Shown here: positions 42,471 through 50,883 of the stretch, in pieces | How the letters are laid out: each line of letters begins with the position of its first letter | Numbering within the stretch: the first letter of the stretch is position 1 | Position numbers and translations under genes: made by a program | Origin: Bacteroidia bacterium | GTDB taxonomy: Bacteria; Bacteroidota; Bacteroidia; J057 | Assembly: GCA_041391665.1 (NCBI GenBank) | Contig: JAWKNO010000002.1 | Span: forward strand, 2,744,452 to 2,808,451 | Length of the DNA stretch: 64,000 bases | Direction of reading: 5' to 3' | Notes under the pieces: model-generated | What the model saw: the letters and a program-made list of their open reading frames with translations, nothing else | Told to the model about the DNA's origin: nothing | Database searches by the model: none

Positions 42471-43418
42471 TTACAGCTTCTCCCGTTTGCGAAACGGTCC
42501 GGAAACGAGGGCTTTGATAAAGTTCCACAAAGCTTTGAGCGGCGCGATGATCCAGTGATGAACATGGCCATATAGTCCTGTTTTATCGTGGAGGTCGGGG
42601 TAAACCGGTGCATCCACTTTATGCCAGCTGAGGATAAACGACGCCTTAAGCCATTGGGCGCACTGTGCGTAGAGTTTTCCCAGTTTGGGCAGAATGATCA
42701 GATCGTCGAGAAAATCTACGGCTATTTCCTGCAGTGAATGGCCTTCGTGACGGATGTGTTTCATGTCTTCATGGCTGAGCGGGTAGTGTTGTGGGTAAAA
42801 ATCTGCCATGTGAACCAGCACATTCACCGAGGGTAGCCGGGGGTTGGCGAGAATCTGCCCCAGTCTGCCCATACCTTCCCGTGTGTTTTCGACCATGGCC
42901 TGAGCAAACAGCACCCGGTAAAGCACTTCATTGAGAAATAGTTTCTCTGCCAGTTTTTCTCTTTTTGCCAGCTCAATATGGTTGTGATAACCGTGTACGA
43001 TGGAGCAGTTATGCGCGCGATACCAGGTGATTCCACTGGGATTTTTTATATACTCCAGCCACATTTCAACATTTGGTGGCAACTCATTTGCCTCGATCCC
43101 CGCTTCGTGAATGGCTCTGGCCAGTTCTGCGTTGTAGATAAAGTCCAGATTCACCGCCCGCCACCAGGGGCTGCCGGGCCTTGTCGGGTGATTTTCCGGG
43201 TTGAGAACCCCACGTTTGATTTCCCAACGGAGGAAAGCCAACTCAGAAGTACCCAGGCCATGCTGGTCGCCTTTTTCGTCAATTTTGTAGCCGTAAGCGT
43301 GGTAAAAGTCTTCCCGTAATCTATACCGGTCTTCCGGACTATCGCTTACTGCCAGAACCTTTGCTTTGATGGATGCTTCCAGTTCTTTCAGTGTTTCAGA
43401 GGTTTGAGTCTCAGACAT
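42471..43418 (-). CDS. Hypothetical protein (315 aa), largely helical
   Basis: 315 residues with no signal peptide. Conserved-looking stretches: AFLRWEIKRGVLNP, GSPWWRAVNLDFIYNAELA, ITWYRAHNCSIVHGYHNHI, FLNEVLYRVLFAQAMVE and WIIAPLKALWNFIKAL. The His/Trp-rich core suggests a binding pocket or metal site, but I do not recognise the family. It is convergent with the FAD oxidoreductase (9-base gap), a partner worth noting but not proof of shared function. Confidence 0.72.
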   Translation of the reverse strand: MSETQTSETLKELEASIKAKVLAVSDSPEDRYRLREDFYHAYGYKIDEKGDQHGLGTSELAFLRWEIKRGVLNPENHPTRPGSPWWRAVNLDFIYNAELARAIHEAGIEANELPPNVEMWLEYIKNPSGITWYRAHNCSIVHGYHNHIELAKREKLAEKLFLNEVLYRVLFAQAMVENTREGMGRLGQILANPRLPSVNVLVHMADFYPQHYPLSHEDMKHIRHEGHSLQEIAVDFLDDLIILPKLGKLYAQCAQWLKASFILSWHKVDAPVYPDLHDKTGLYGHVHHWIIAPLKALWNFIKALVSGPFRKREKL

Positions 43419-43501
43419 AGGGGGATAATTATTAAGGAAAATATTTGAGCAAATGGTAATAAATTCGGAAATTAAACCAAAATAACCCTAAATCTGGCAA
43501 T

Positions 43502-44068
43502 ATGCAAACCCTGGAATATCTGGATTACAGTCCCACTTTTGGCATAAAGATGCGGATTCTCCGCCCTGACTTCACTCATCGCAAGGATTTGGGGATTGAA
43601 TATACCATTGCAGCCGGCGTAAAAGGGCCATTGGAGCACTACCACCCCACGCTGACCGAAACCTTTGAAGTTTTGTCAGGGCAGTTGGAGATCAAGGTGG
43701 ACGGTAAGTGGCAGGGATTGGTTCCCGGCAGACAACTGGCGGTAAAACCCTTTCACAAACACACCTTTCGCAACAGCAGCAGTGAGGATGTCGTGATCAT
43801 GACCTGGATCGAGCCGCACGGCGGGTTTGCCGATTTTTTCACCGATCTGTGGTATCTGGTTCGCACAGGGCAATACCGGTCTCAGTGGAGTCTGAAATTT
43901 ATCGCCCAATACGCACTTTTGGAGAAAAAACACCAAAAAGACTTTTTGAGTGTGCAGCCATTTCGTTTTGCGTTGCGCTTCTACGCGGCGGTGGTGAGCC
44001 TGTTTGGCTTCCGTCTGCCCAAATTTCCCACCCCCGAAGAAGTGGAAAAAGCACAGCGAGCAGGGTAG
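43502..44068 (+). CDS. Cupin-domain protein
   Basis: 188 residues. A cupin beta-barrel with the two motifs: GPLEHYHPTLTETFEVLSGQLEI (His-His-Glu metal ligands, motif 1) and PFHKHTFRNSSSEDVVIMTWI (motif 2). The C-terminal 70 residues (FTDLWYLVRTGQYRSQWSL..., RFALRFYAAVVSLFGFRLP) are helical and hydrophobic. The cupin may be an enzyme or a binding protein; no substrate is evident. Divergent from the 42471 gene across an AT-rich 83-base gap. Confidence 0.82.
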   Translation: MQTLEYLDYSPTFGIKMRILRPDFTHRKDLGIEYTIAAGVKGPLEHYHPTLTETFEVLSGQLEIKVDGKWQGLVPGRQLAVKPFHKHTFRNSSSEDVVIMTWIEPHGGFADFFTDLWYLVRTGQYRSQWSLKFIAQYALLEKKHQKDFLSVQPFRFALRFYAAVVSLFGFRLPKFPTPEEVEKAQRAG

Positions 44069-44073
44069 GGAAT

Positions 44074-44147
44074 TCCGGTGGCTTCGAGAGCCTCAGCCAC
44101 CGGAGATGTATGGCCTCAGCCACCGGATAGAGGAAACCACCGGAATG
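44074..44147. repeat. Short palindromic repeat related to the 21-28 kb units
   Basis: CCGGTGGCTTCGAGAGCCTCAGCCACCGG is a variant of the type A hairpin, followed by two half-units (CCTCAGCCACCGGA). It is the only copy outside the DGR region in this window, and sits just before tRNA-Pro. Confidence 0.65.
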
Positions 44148-44158
44148 TACTGTTTAAG

Positions 44159-44232
44159 TCGAGGTGAGAGGATTCGAACCTCCGGCCTCTTCGTCCCGAA
44201 CGAAGCGCGCTACCGGGCTGCGCTACACCTCG
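44159..44232 (-). tRNA. tRNA-Pro (CGG anticodon)
   Basis: On the minus strand the acceptor stem CGAGGTG/CACCTCG, the D-arm GCGCAGCCCGGTAGCGC typical of bacterial tRNA-Pro, the anticodon stem CTTCG/CGAAG with loop TTCGGGA (anticodon CGG), and the T-arm with GGTTCGAATCC are all complete. The discriminator is A at 44159. CCA is not encoded. 74 nt including discriminator. Confidence 0.93.
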
Positions 44233-44336
44233 ATTGTTATGTCTGCGAAGCGCGCTACTCTGCCTAAGCAGACGCTACACCTCGATTGTTATGTCTGCGA
44301 AGCGCGCTACTCTGCCTAAGCAGACGCTACACCTCG
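44221..44336 (-). repeat. Tandem tRNA 5'-half-like repeats upstream of tRNA-Pro
   Basis: A 52-base unit occurs twice in exact tandem (44221-44272, 44273-44324) plus a partial third copy (44325-44336). On the minus strand each unit begins with CGAGGTGTAGCG, the tRNA-Pro 5' end, then has a changed D-loop (TCTGCTTAGGCAGA) and GTAGCGCGCTTCG from the D/anticodon arm, then CAGACATAAC. The first copy overlaps the 5' end of the real tRNA. Confidence 0.85.
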
Positions 44337-44564
44337 ATTTGCTCTTCAAATAAAAGTATTCTACTGAAAATTTCAAAAGAGGTTTCGAGCTTTGAATGCC
44401 AGAATGACAATTTCATAAAAAGTTACGCTCCCATGTGTCCCGTAGATGTGATACTTTAAAGATCGGCCCCTCCATCCCGAACGAAACGCGTTTTGAGCCT
44501 AAACACTCAAAAGGGATAAATACCTCAGAAAAGGATATATCTTTCCAGATTTTTGTTTACCAGT

Positions 44565-44733
44565 TTCTCTAAATTGCCTATATTGCATACGGTGGAAAGT
44601 TACAGCGAGGGAAACATTTCGGGTGTAGTTATTATTGGCAGTGACTTGGTTGCATGCAGGGAGAAGGGGGTAGCTTATGGAGCAGCTACTGGCAGTGAAG
44701 GAGCGGGTGATACGGTTGTTGGAAGGGAAGTAG
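44565..44733 (+). pseudogene. Decayed C-terminal end of an XRE-type regulator
   Basis: One frame reads NISGVVIIGSD, and after a frameshift another reads MEQLLAVKERVIRLLEGK then stop (TAG 44731-44733). In Bacteroidota, HTH-XRE regulators often end in a glycine/asparagine linker followed by such a short coiled coil. Only the tail is present and it is out of frame, so I call it a remnant. Identification by pattern only. Confidence 0.4.
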
Positions 44734-44831
44734 GGGGAGGGGATGATATAATGAAAGGATGTATTTACGAATGGTTGATATAACGAAAGGTTGTATTTCA
44801 AATTAAGTACATGAAGGAGTAACAATACAAT

Positions 44832-44909
44832 ATGAAAACCTACACAAAGATTACCCAGGATCGGGTAAGGGCAATTCTCAAGGACTTTCTTACGGGTTTG
44901 AAGAATTAA
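44832..44909 (+). CDS. Possible 25-aa leader peptide or gene fragment
   Basis: MKTYTKITQDRVRAILKDFLTGLKN, preceded by GAAGGAG at 13 bases, ends 12 bases before the next gene. It could be a leader peptide or the N-terminus of a lost gene. No homology recognised. Confidence 0.3.
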   Translation: MKTYTKITQDRVRAILKDFLTGLKN

Positions 44910-44921
44910 AGTCGGAATAAA

Positions 44922-45629
44922 ATGTCAAAAAAAAGAATTCCATTAGAAATATTAAAAATTGTGGAGCCACTAGTTAAGCCGCACAAAGACCAATTGGATT
45001 TTTTCACATCCGAGGAATGGATTTACGAAATATATGATAAGGATGAACCAAGGCACCTGTATTTTAAAATTCAATATGGTAATAACGATAGTTTTGTTAT
45101 AGAAAGTTCTCCTAGGCCGTTTTCTTCCAAACCTGTCAAATATTCAGTTAAAAATGGGGAAATTGGAAGCAAGCTAGAAAATTGGCTTGGAATATTTAAA
45201 GGATACCAAAAGATAGAAAGTGTTTTTGATGATGAGATATTAATGGGGTATTATGAGGAGCTAATTAATGTAAATAATTTTAATGAAAATGACCCAAGGG
45301 GAAATGAATTATTTACACTTGAAGAACAACTACGTTATGATGGAGCTCTTGATCAATTAGCTGAATTTATTAATAATGAGAAGGTAGAACAAAATAAGGA
45401 AGAAGCAGATAAAATTATTGAGGAAGTAAATAATTTAAAGCTCATCCTGCCCAAAAGAAAAATAAGAGATTTTAAGAAAGGCATAATTAAAATTTATGCA
45501 ATGATGCGAAAATTCAGCACATCTACAGTGAAAGATTTTATCTCAACTGGAAAAACAGAGGCTTACAAAATGATTGCTAAGGAAGGTATTACTTTTGGAG
45601 TTGAGTTTTTTAGTGGATTTCTCAACTAA
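44922..45629 (+). CDS. Hypothetical protein, first gene of the AT-rich three-gene operon
   Basis: 235 residues, AT-rich codon use unlike the flanking chromosome. N-terminal half alpha/beta (LDFFTSEEWIYEIYDKD, LYFKIQYGNNDSFVIESSP), a middle charged coiled coil (NNEKVEQNKEEADKIIEEV) and a C-terminal amphipathic helix region (VKDFISTGKTEAYKMIAKE, FGVEFFSGFLN). No family recognised, no signal peptide. It starts the apparent operon 44922-47061 (gaps of 35 bases and a one-base overlap). Confidence 0.72.
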   Translation: MSKKRIPLEILKIVEPLVKPHKDQLDFFTSEEWIYEIYDKDEPRHLYFKIQYGNNDSFVIESSPRPFSSKPVKYSVKNGEIGSKLENWLGIFKGYQKIESVFDDEILMGYYEELINVNNFNENDPRGNELFTLEEQLRYDGALDQLAEFINNEKVEQNKEEADKIIEEVNNLKLILPKRKIRDFKKGIIKIYAMMRKFSTSTVKDFISTGKTEAYKMIAKEGITFGVEFFSGFLN

Positions 45630-45664
45630 TATAATAATTATACTTCCCATAGAAGATCTGGAAT

Positions 45665-46399
45665 ATGAATAAAACAGCTATTACTCCTTTGATTACTGAT
45701 ATAAAAAAACTCCCTATTGGACCGTATTTGGCGACATCAGGCTTTGAAAGGCTAATTGTAAAAAATGGAATGGGGCCCATGTGGAACCTCTTTTATGACA
45801 CTGTGAAAAAAGACCACCGGGTATTTATTTTAGGCTATGATTTTAAACCAGGTGTTTGTAAGAATACCCTTATTCTCATAATTAACGAACTTTTTGATTC
45901 TGATAAAGAAATATTAAATAAAATTTTATTTCATGTTTTCCATGGCTACATAGAATGGAATTATAATGAAATTGATTTGAGTGACCTTTTTGAAGATTTA
46001 GTTCTAATTGATTTCCCAGATAAGTGGTTAAAAGAGCTAAAGATTAAATATTTAAACAAAAATCAAATTATTTTAAAGAATATAGAATTGAATGGGGAAG
46101 ATGAAGGTAGGGTTAACGAGGATCTGAAATTAACCGAAACAGAGATTTTTGCGGCGAATAAATCAGTATGGAGGAAATTGATTGAAAAGGCTAAACTGAA
46201 AGATGCAATGAAAGAGATAATTGAGTATGCTGAATCAGTAAAAGATGTGAAACTCAGAGATGAATTGATATTGCAATCAGCTATGTTAACTCACATCGAG
46301 AATAAGTCTAGAGAAGGAACAATTGATCTTGAAACTGAAAGTATGGAATTAAGAAAAATTAATAAAGCTATTTTAGAAGTAATTAATAACCTAGAATAA
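45665..46399 (+). CDS. Candidate conflict-system protein with C-terminal EAD11-like domain
   Basis: 244 residues. The C-terminal 75 residues (KLRDELILQSAMLTHIE-type helix, then GTIDLETESMELRKINKAI and LEVINNLE) match the pattern of effector-associated domain 11 (EAD11): helix, helix, a G-[TIL]-[IV]-[DS] turn and a terminal N-[KR]-I-x-x-A-[IL]-L-E helix. EADs are small death-domain-like adaptors joining sensors to effectors in bacterial conflict systems. The N-terminal ~165 residues (YLATSGFERLIVKNGMGPMW, VFILGYDFKPG) are unassigned and could be the effector or sensor. Its stop overlaps the next start (TAATG). Confidence 0.7.
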   Translation: MNKTAITPLITDIKKLPIGPYLATSGFERLIVKNGMGPMWNLFYDTVKKDHRVFILGYDFKPGVCKNTLILIINELFDSDKEILNKILFHVFHGYIEWNYNEIDLSDLFEDLVLIDFPDKWLKELKIKYLNKNQIILKNIELNGEDEGRVNEDLKLTETEIFAANKSVWRKLIEKAKLKDAMKEIIEYAESVKDVKLRDELILQSAMLTHIENKSREGTIDLETESMELRKINKAILEVINNLE

Positions 46400-47061
46400 T
46401 GGCTCTAACAAATCTCAGTTCATCTGATTCCGAAACACAAATCATAGAAACCCAAATATCTCTTGAAAAGAAATTTGATTCTCTTCAAAAAAGCGAAGCA
46501 ACAACGAAGTGGACCTCCGTGGTATTATTCATAGGAGTAGTGATAATCTGGCTGGTTTCATGGCAGTTGTTAATGGGAAATGAGTCCTTGGAATCTTGGA
46601 ATGACAGAGCAGCTTTCGGAGATATGTTTGGCGCCGTGAATGCACTCTTTTCTGGCCTGGCACTTGGGGGCATTGTGGTTGCCATCTTCATGCAACGAAT
46701 TGAAATCAGGTATCAGCGGATAGAACTCGAATATCAGCGTCTTGAACTGATGCAGACAAGGATTGAGCTCAAGAGATCTGCTGAAGCTCAGGAAAAGTCA
46801 GAGCAGGCGCTTAGTGAGCAGGTTAGGCAGATGAAGATGACCGCAAAGATTAATGCGATTATGATTCAGATGAATTATTATTCAGCAATAGTATCAAACC
46901 CAGCCTTTGGTAATCTTATTGATCGAATCAAGGTTGGTTCCGTTTCTACTCTCCACATGAATGCTCTTACGAGATTCGAAGAGCTTGATACTGACCTAAA
47001 AGCAATAATTTCCGAAATAGAAAAAGGAGAAGATTTTGGAAAACTGGATAAAATCCAATAA
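46399..47061 (+). CDS. Two-TM, coiled-coil protein, Abi-like
   Basis: 220 residues. Two TM helices: one near residue 40-58 (VVLFIGVVIIWLVSWQLL) and a second after the GDMFGAVNALFSGLALGGIV stretch; then a long coiled coil (IRYQRIELEYQRLELMQTR...EAQEKSEQALSE). The GDMFGAxNALFSGLA motif and coiled-coil tail recur in putative phage abortive-infection proteins. Predicted in the inner membrane with a cytoplasmic tail. Overlap with the EAD-like gene suggests joint function, possibly as the membrane effector. Function inferred, not proven. Confidence 0.72.
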   Translation: MALTNLSSSDSETQIIETQISLEKKFDSLQKSEATTKWTSVVLFIGVVIIWLVSWQLLMGNESLESWNDRAAFGDMFGAVNALFSGLALGGIVVAIFMQRIEIRYQRIELEYQRLELMQTRIELKRSAEAQEKSEQALSEQVRQMKMTAKINAIMIQMNYYSAIVSNPAFGNLIDRIKVGSVSTLHMNALTRFEELDTDLKAIISEIEKGEDFGKLDKIQ

Positions 47062-47157
47062 AACTTCTTAAGAGACCGCGACTCTCTCCAACTGTCTCTT
47101 TATAAACGTAAATAGTTGAAAGCCAATCAGAAATGAGCCAAAAAATAGAATCCTGCC

Positions 47158-47320
47158 ACCTCATCCTCATCTCCAAACCATCAACCCCAACGCCTCAGGT
47201 AGACCTCTCACAAAAAAGCTTGTAGAAGCGTGGAATCGTTTGGATATTAAAATTTTTGATCATTTGATTATTATGCATGAGATCAGTCATCAAAGAAAAT
47301 TTAGGAAAATCTATTTGTAA
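47158..47320 (+). pseudogene. Decayed RadC (JAB-domain) C-terminus
   Basis: From 47210 to the TAA at 47318 the frame reads TKKLVEAWNRLDIKIFDHLI, which matches the end of RadC-family proteins (...KLVEAGKxLDIxVLDHLI). The preceding part (HLILISKPSTPTPQVDLS in another frame) looks like a broken version of the HNHPSGNPxPS metal motif. No full RadC is present. Confidence 0.6.
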
Positions 47321-47353
47321 CCTTATTATCCTCATTACTCGAAATTGCAAAAA

Positions 47354-48100
47354 ATGAATCGAAAACAATTTATACAATCTCACGGAGCCACTTGTGAAAA
47401 TTGGACGTGGAGTTGGTCGTTTATCAATGAAAAGGAAAAGTTTATAATATTTGGCGCTTGGGTCGAAAATACGGTAAGTAATGATGATGTCATAGTGATT
47501 TTTTCTGAGGAATGGGCTCGAGATAGGTCTAAGAAACCCGCAGGATTTAATCAATCAAGGGAGCATATTCGGCTTATAGAAGATGAAGCATTTAAATTGA
47601 AAACTTTCTCAATATTTCAAGAAAGAGGGAAAGATAAAAATGGTAAAGAACGCCTGGCTATTAAAAAATTTGACCCAATACTTGAAGATAGAACATTGCT
47701 AAAGATTGGGACGGAATGGTTCGCTCGTAGAAATGCTATACCAAACCAAACCTTTGATGAAGAAATCACAATCGGAAATTTTTTAGAAGGTTCAGTTAAA
47801 AGGATTTCAGTTAATGCTTATGAAAGAAATGAGCGTGCAAGGGAAATTTGCCTAAAGCATCACGGTTATAAATGCGCAGTCTGTTCCTTTAATTTTGAAG
47901 AAACTTATGGACCAATCGGCAGCAAATTCATTCATGTTCACCATATTAGACCAATATCAGAACTAAAAGAAGAATATGTAATAGATCCAATTAAAGATTT
48001 AGTTCCAGTATGTCCCAATTGCCATGCAATCATACACCGCACAAAACCTGTTTTAACGATTGATCAATTAAAATCAATCATTCATGAAAATAAACAATAA
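47354..48100 (+). CDS. HNH endonuclease
   Basis: 248 residues from the ATG at 47354. The C-terminal HNH domain has CAVCSFNFEETYG (zinc Cys pair), HVHHIRPISEL (HNH His) and LVPVCPNCHAIIHR (second Cys pair and final His), the McrA-like arrangement with a structural zinc. The N-terminal ~150 residues (TCENWTWSWSFINEKEKFIIFGAWV) may be the DNA-recognition domain. This combination is common in restriction and defence genes that cut modified or foreign DNA; the target is unknown. AT-rich, flanked by two decayed RadC-like tails. Confidence 0.85.
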   Translation: MNRKQFIQSHGATCENWTWSWSFINEKEKFIIFGAWVENTVSNDDVIVIFSEEWARDRSKKPAGFNQSREHIRLIEDEAFKLKTFSIFQERGKDKNGKERLAIKKFDPILEDRTLLKIGTEWFARRNAIPNQTFDEEITIGNFLEGSVKRISVNAYERNERAREICLKHHGYKCAVCSFNFEETYGPIGSKFIHVHHIRPISELKEEYVIDPIKDLVPVCPNCHAIIHRTKPVLTIDQLKSIIHENKQ

Positions 48101-48116
48101 TTTGAAGGCTGGTAGG

Positions 48117-48235
48117 CCTTATGTTATCTCCCCATCCCAAAACCCCAGCGCTTCAGCCTTTATCCCACCCCCCCCAACAAAAATAGCTTGTAGAACCTCC
48201 GAATCTTTTGGACTTTTGAGCCAAAGATTATGATT
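48117..48235 (+). pseudogene. Second, more decayed RadC-like tail
   Basis: CAACAAAAATAGCTTGTAGA...GAATCTTTTGG here parallels CACAAAAAAGCTTGTAGA...GAATCGTTTGG at 47209-47241, and the preceding CCCCATCCCAAAACCCCAGC parallels CATCTCCAAACCATCAACCC, so it is a degenerate copy of the same fragment on the other side of the HNH gene. All frames are interrupted. Confidence 0.45.
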
Positions 48236-48237
48236 TC

Positions 48238-49914
48238 ATGGGGAAACATGAATTTACGCCGAAGCTGTTTACTTTACTGAAGGAAGGGGTGGCTAAAAAG
48301 CAGCTGCTAAAAGATCTTGTGGCGGGTATTATCGTAGGCATCGTGGCCTTACCGCTGACTCTTGCGTTTGCGATCGCTTCTGGGGTTTCTCCTGAGAAGG
48401 GGCTGATCACAGCGATTGTTGCTGGTTTGACGATTTCTGTGCTGGGGGGGAGCCGGGTGCAAATCGGTGGGCCCACCGGGGCTTTTATCGTAATTGTTTA
48501 TGGCATTGTTCAAACGCATGGTGTCAATGGGCTTACCATTGCCACGTTTATGGCGGGTTTTCTGATTATCGGCCTGGGCCTCGCCCGGCTTGGCAATTAC
48601 CTGAAATTTATCCCCTATCCTTTGATTGTGGGGTTTACGAGTGGAATCGCCATCATTATTTTTTCCTCCCAAATGAAAGACTTTTTCGGTCTGGAAATGG
48701 GCGCCGTTCCTGCCGACTTTATTGAAAAATGGTCTACCTATTGGCATCATTTTCAATCTGTAAATGGGGTAGCCGTCATCATCGCAATGGCGACTGTAAT
48801 GATTTCTTTAACTTTTGGCAGGGTGTCTTCAAAAATACCGGGTTCAATTGTAGCCATTATCCTCAGTACGGTTGTGGTTTATTTTTTTGACCTCCCTGTA
48901 GAAACCATTGAAAGCAAATTTGGCGAAATCCCCAATCGTATAAGCCTGCCAACATTTCCTTCCATAGATTTTGCGACCATCCAGCAATTAATACAACCAG
49001 CCATTGCCATTGCTTTGCTGGGAAGTATAGAATCGTTGCTCTCGGCCGTGGTTTCTGACGGTATGATCGGCGGCAGACATCGTTCGAATATGGAACTGGT
49101 AGCACAGGGAACTGCAAATATATTCTCAGGACTTTTTGGTGGTATTCCCGCCACTGGTGCCATAGCCCGGACTGTGACCAACATCAAAAACGGTGGAAGA
49201 ACCCCCATCGCAGGGGTTGTCCATGCCATTGTTTTACTTCTGATTATGTTGCTTTTGGCTCCGGTCGCCAAATTAATTCCTCTGTCGTGTTTAGCAGGTA
49301 TTTTAGTTGTCGTGGCCTGGCATATGGGCGAATGGCACCATTTTAAGGCGTTGCTGAAAAGCAATAGAATGGATGTATTTGTGCTGCTTACTACCTTTTT
49401 CTTAACGGTCTTCTTCGACTTAATCGTAGCCATTGAGGTAGGGATGATTTTATCCAGCTTTATATTTATGAAACGAATGAGCGAAGCCACCTCGGTACAG
49501 AATGCCATGAACCTTTTCAGCACGAATGAAGAGAATGGAGAACAACTTTTTGAAGAAGAATTGCCCGAAATTCCCAAAGGCGTACTCATCTATGAAATAA
49601 ATGGCCCGTTATTTTTCGGGGCATCTCAAAAATTTCAGGAGGTAATTACAGACCTGAACCAACAGCCAAAAATTTTGATATTGAGAGTCAGGCATGTACC
49701 TTTTATTGATGCAACTGGTGCAAACAGACTTAGAGAGATTTATAAGAGTCTGTTATCGTATGGTACAAAAATTATCATTTCAGGAGCCAATCACGATGTG
49801 AAAAAAGAACTGCTGAATATGGGCCTCTATACCGACCTGGGAAAAACTAATATTTGCGACAATATTAATGAAGCGCTTCAGCGAGCGAAAGAAATAATTG
49901 AGGATAAGAAATAA
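48238..49914 (+). CDS. SulP-family anion transporter with STAS domain
   Basis: 558 residues. Sulphate-transporter core with LVAGIIVGIVALPLTLAFAIA, GGSRVQIGGPTGAFIVIVYG and about 12 TM helices through residue about 420, then a STAS domain (GVLIYEINGPLFFGASQKF, LRVRHVPFIDATGA). SulP proteins carry sulphate, bicarbonate or other anions across the inner membrane. Ion specificity cannot be read directly. Sits at the right boundary of the AT-rich island and returns to normal base composition. Confidence 0.92.
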   Translation: MGKHEFTPKLFTLLKEGVAKKQLLKDLVAGIIVGIVALPLTLAFAIASGVSPEKGLITAIVAGLTISVLGGSRVQIGGPTGAFIVIVYGIVQTHGVNGLTIATFMAGFLIIGLGLARLGNYLKFIPYPLIVGFTSGIAIIIFSSQMKDFFGLEMGAVPADFIEKWSTYWHHFQSVNGVAVIIAMATVMISLTFGRVSSKIPGSIVAIILSTVVVYFFDLPVETIESKFGEIPNRISLPTFPSIDFATIQQLIQPAIAIALLGSIESLLSAVVSDGMIGGRHRSNMELVAQGTANIFSGLFGGIPATGAIARTVTNIKNGGRTPIAGVVHAIVLLLIMLLLAPVAKLIPLSCLAGILVVVAWHMGEWHHFKALLKSNRMDVFVLLTTFFLTVFFDLIVAIEVGMILSSFIFMKRMSEATSVQNAMNLFSTNEENGEQLFEEELPEIPKGVLIYEINGPLFFGASQKFQEVITDLNQQPKILILRVRHVPFIDATGANRLREIYKSLLSYGTKIIISGANHDVKKELLNMGLYTDLGKTNICDNINEALQRAKEIIEDKK

Positions 49915-49996
49915 AAACTAATTGCTGATTTATAACAAACCAGTTATAAAAATCTGTACCTTCCCCAAAGCATTCTGAGCAAAAGTTATCTGCGAC

Positions 49997-50854
49997 GTGG
50001 AGTACGGAAAAAAAATATTAACCTACAGGAATTACATCGTTTTTGAGAAGTTTGCTACGCCTTATTTCCGGCGGGCACCGAAAGAATTTTTTGAAAACGA
50101 GGCCTGTTTTATTTTTATCAATGAAGGCCGGTTTTCTGTAAGGGCACAAACGGCTTACCACAATCTGGACAGGGAGAGTGCGATCCTCGCCAAATGCCAG
50201 AATTTCTTCTTCGAAACGGATGAAACCCAACGAAACAGCAGCGAAGGCATCGAAGTAACCGGCGTGCTGCTCTATCCGCAACTGGTGGAAGAACTGTTTC
50301 AGTTTGAGCTTTCGGCGTACTCGTATACGGTGGACTATACGCTCAAACAGGTTCAGGTCGATGCCCTGCTTGCCAATTTCAGAGAGAGCATCAATATCCT
50401 GCTCGACCACCCCGAACTTGCGGACGAGGCCATGATCAAAACCAAACTCAAGGAATTTGTTCTTCTGATCAGCAAATCACAGGACGCACCCTCTCACCTG
50501 GATTTTCTGTCGGCTATGTTTAAGCCCGCTCATATCGATTTTAAGGCGACAATAGCACAAAATATTTACTCCAGTCTGTCGCTCGACGAACTTGCGGCCC
50601 TCTGTCATATGAGCGCATCTTCATTTAAGCGACGGTTTAAAGAAGTATTTGGCGAAAGCCCGGCAAAGTTCATCTCACAACAAAAAACCCGGAGGGCGGC
50701 GGAGCTGCTTTCAACCCCCGACCTTCGGGTCTCGGAAATCGCTTACGCCAGTGGTTTTGAAACCATCGCATCCTTCAACCGCAATTTTAAGGCGCAGTTT
50801 GGCGTGTCGCCTACTGAATACCGTCTGACCCAAATTGCGAAGGGTTTGACCTGA
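49997..50854 (+). CDS. AraC-family transcriptional regulator
   Basis: 285 residues. N-terminal cupin-like ligand domain (YFRRAPKEFFENEACFIFI) and C-terminal pair of HTH motifs: LSLDELAALCHMSASSFKRRFKEVFGESP and LRVSEIAYASGFETIASFNRNFKAQFGVSPTEYR. No ATG is available near the start, so it begins with GTG at 49997. It may regulate the SDR gene 66 bases downstream. Confidence 0.9.
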   Translation: MEYGKKILTYRNYIVFEKFATPYFRRAPKEFFENEACFIFINEGRFSVRAQTAYHNLDRESAILAKCQNFFFETDETQRNSSEGIEVTGVLLYPQLVEELFQFELSAYSYTVDYTLKQVQVDALLANFRESINILLDHPELADEAMIKTKLKEFVLLISKSQDAPSHLDFLSAMFKPAHIDFKATIAQNIYSSLSLDELAALCHMSASSFKRRFKEVFGESPAKFISQQKTRRAAELLSTPDLRVSEIAYASGFETIASFNRNFKAQFGVSPTEYRLTQIAKGLT

Positions 50855-50883
50855 TCTGCAAATTCCTTTATAGGTGCGGTTGT

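Noticed and set aside
44553..44783. 76-residue open frame beginning MFTSFSKLPILHTVESYSEG
   Set aside because: Only the central NISGVVIIGSD part looks coding, and the rest continues in another frame; it is better explained as a frameshifted regulator remnant.
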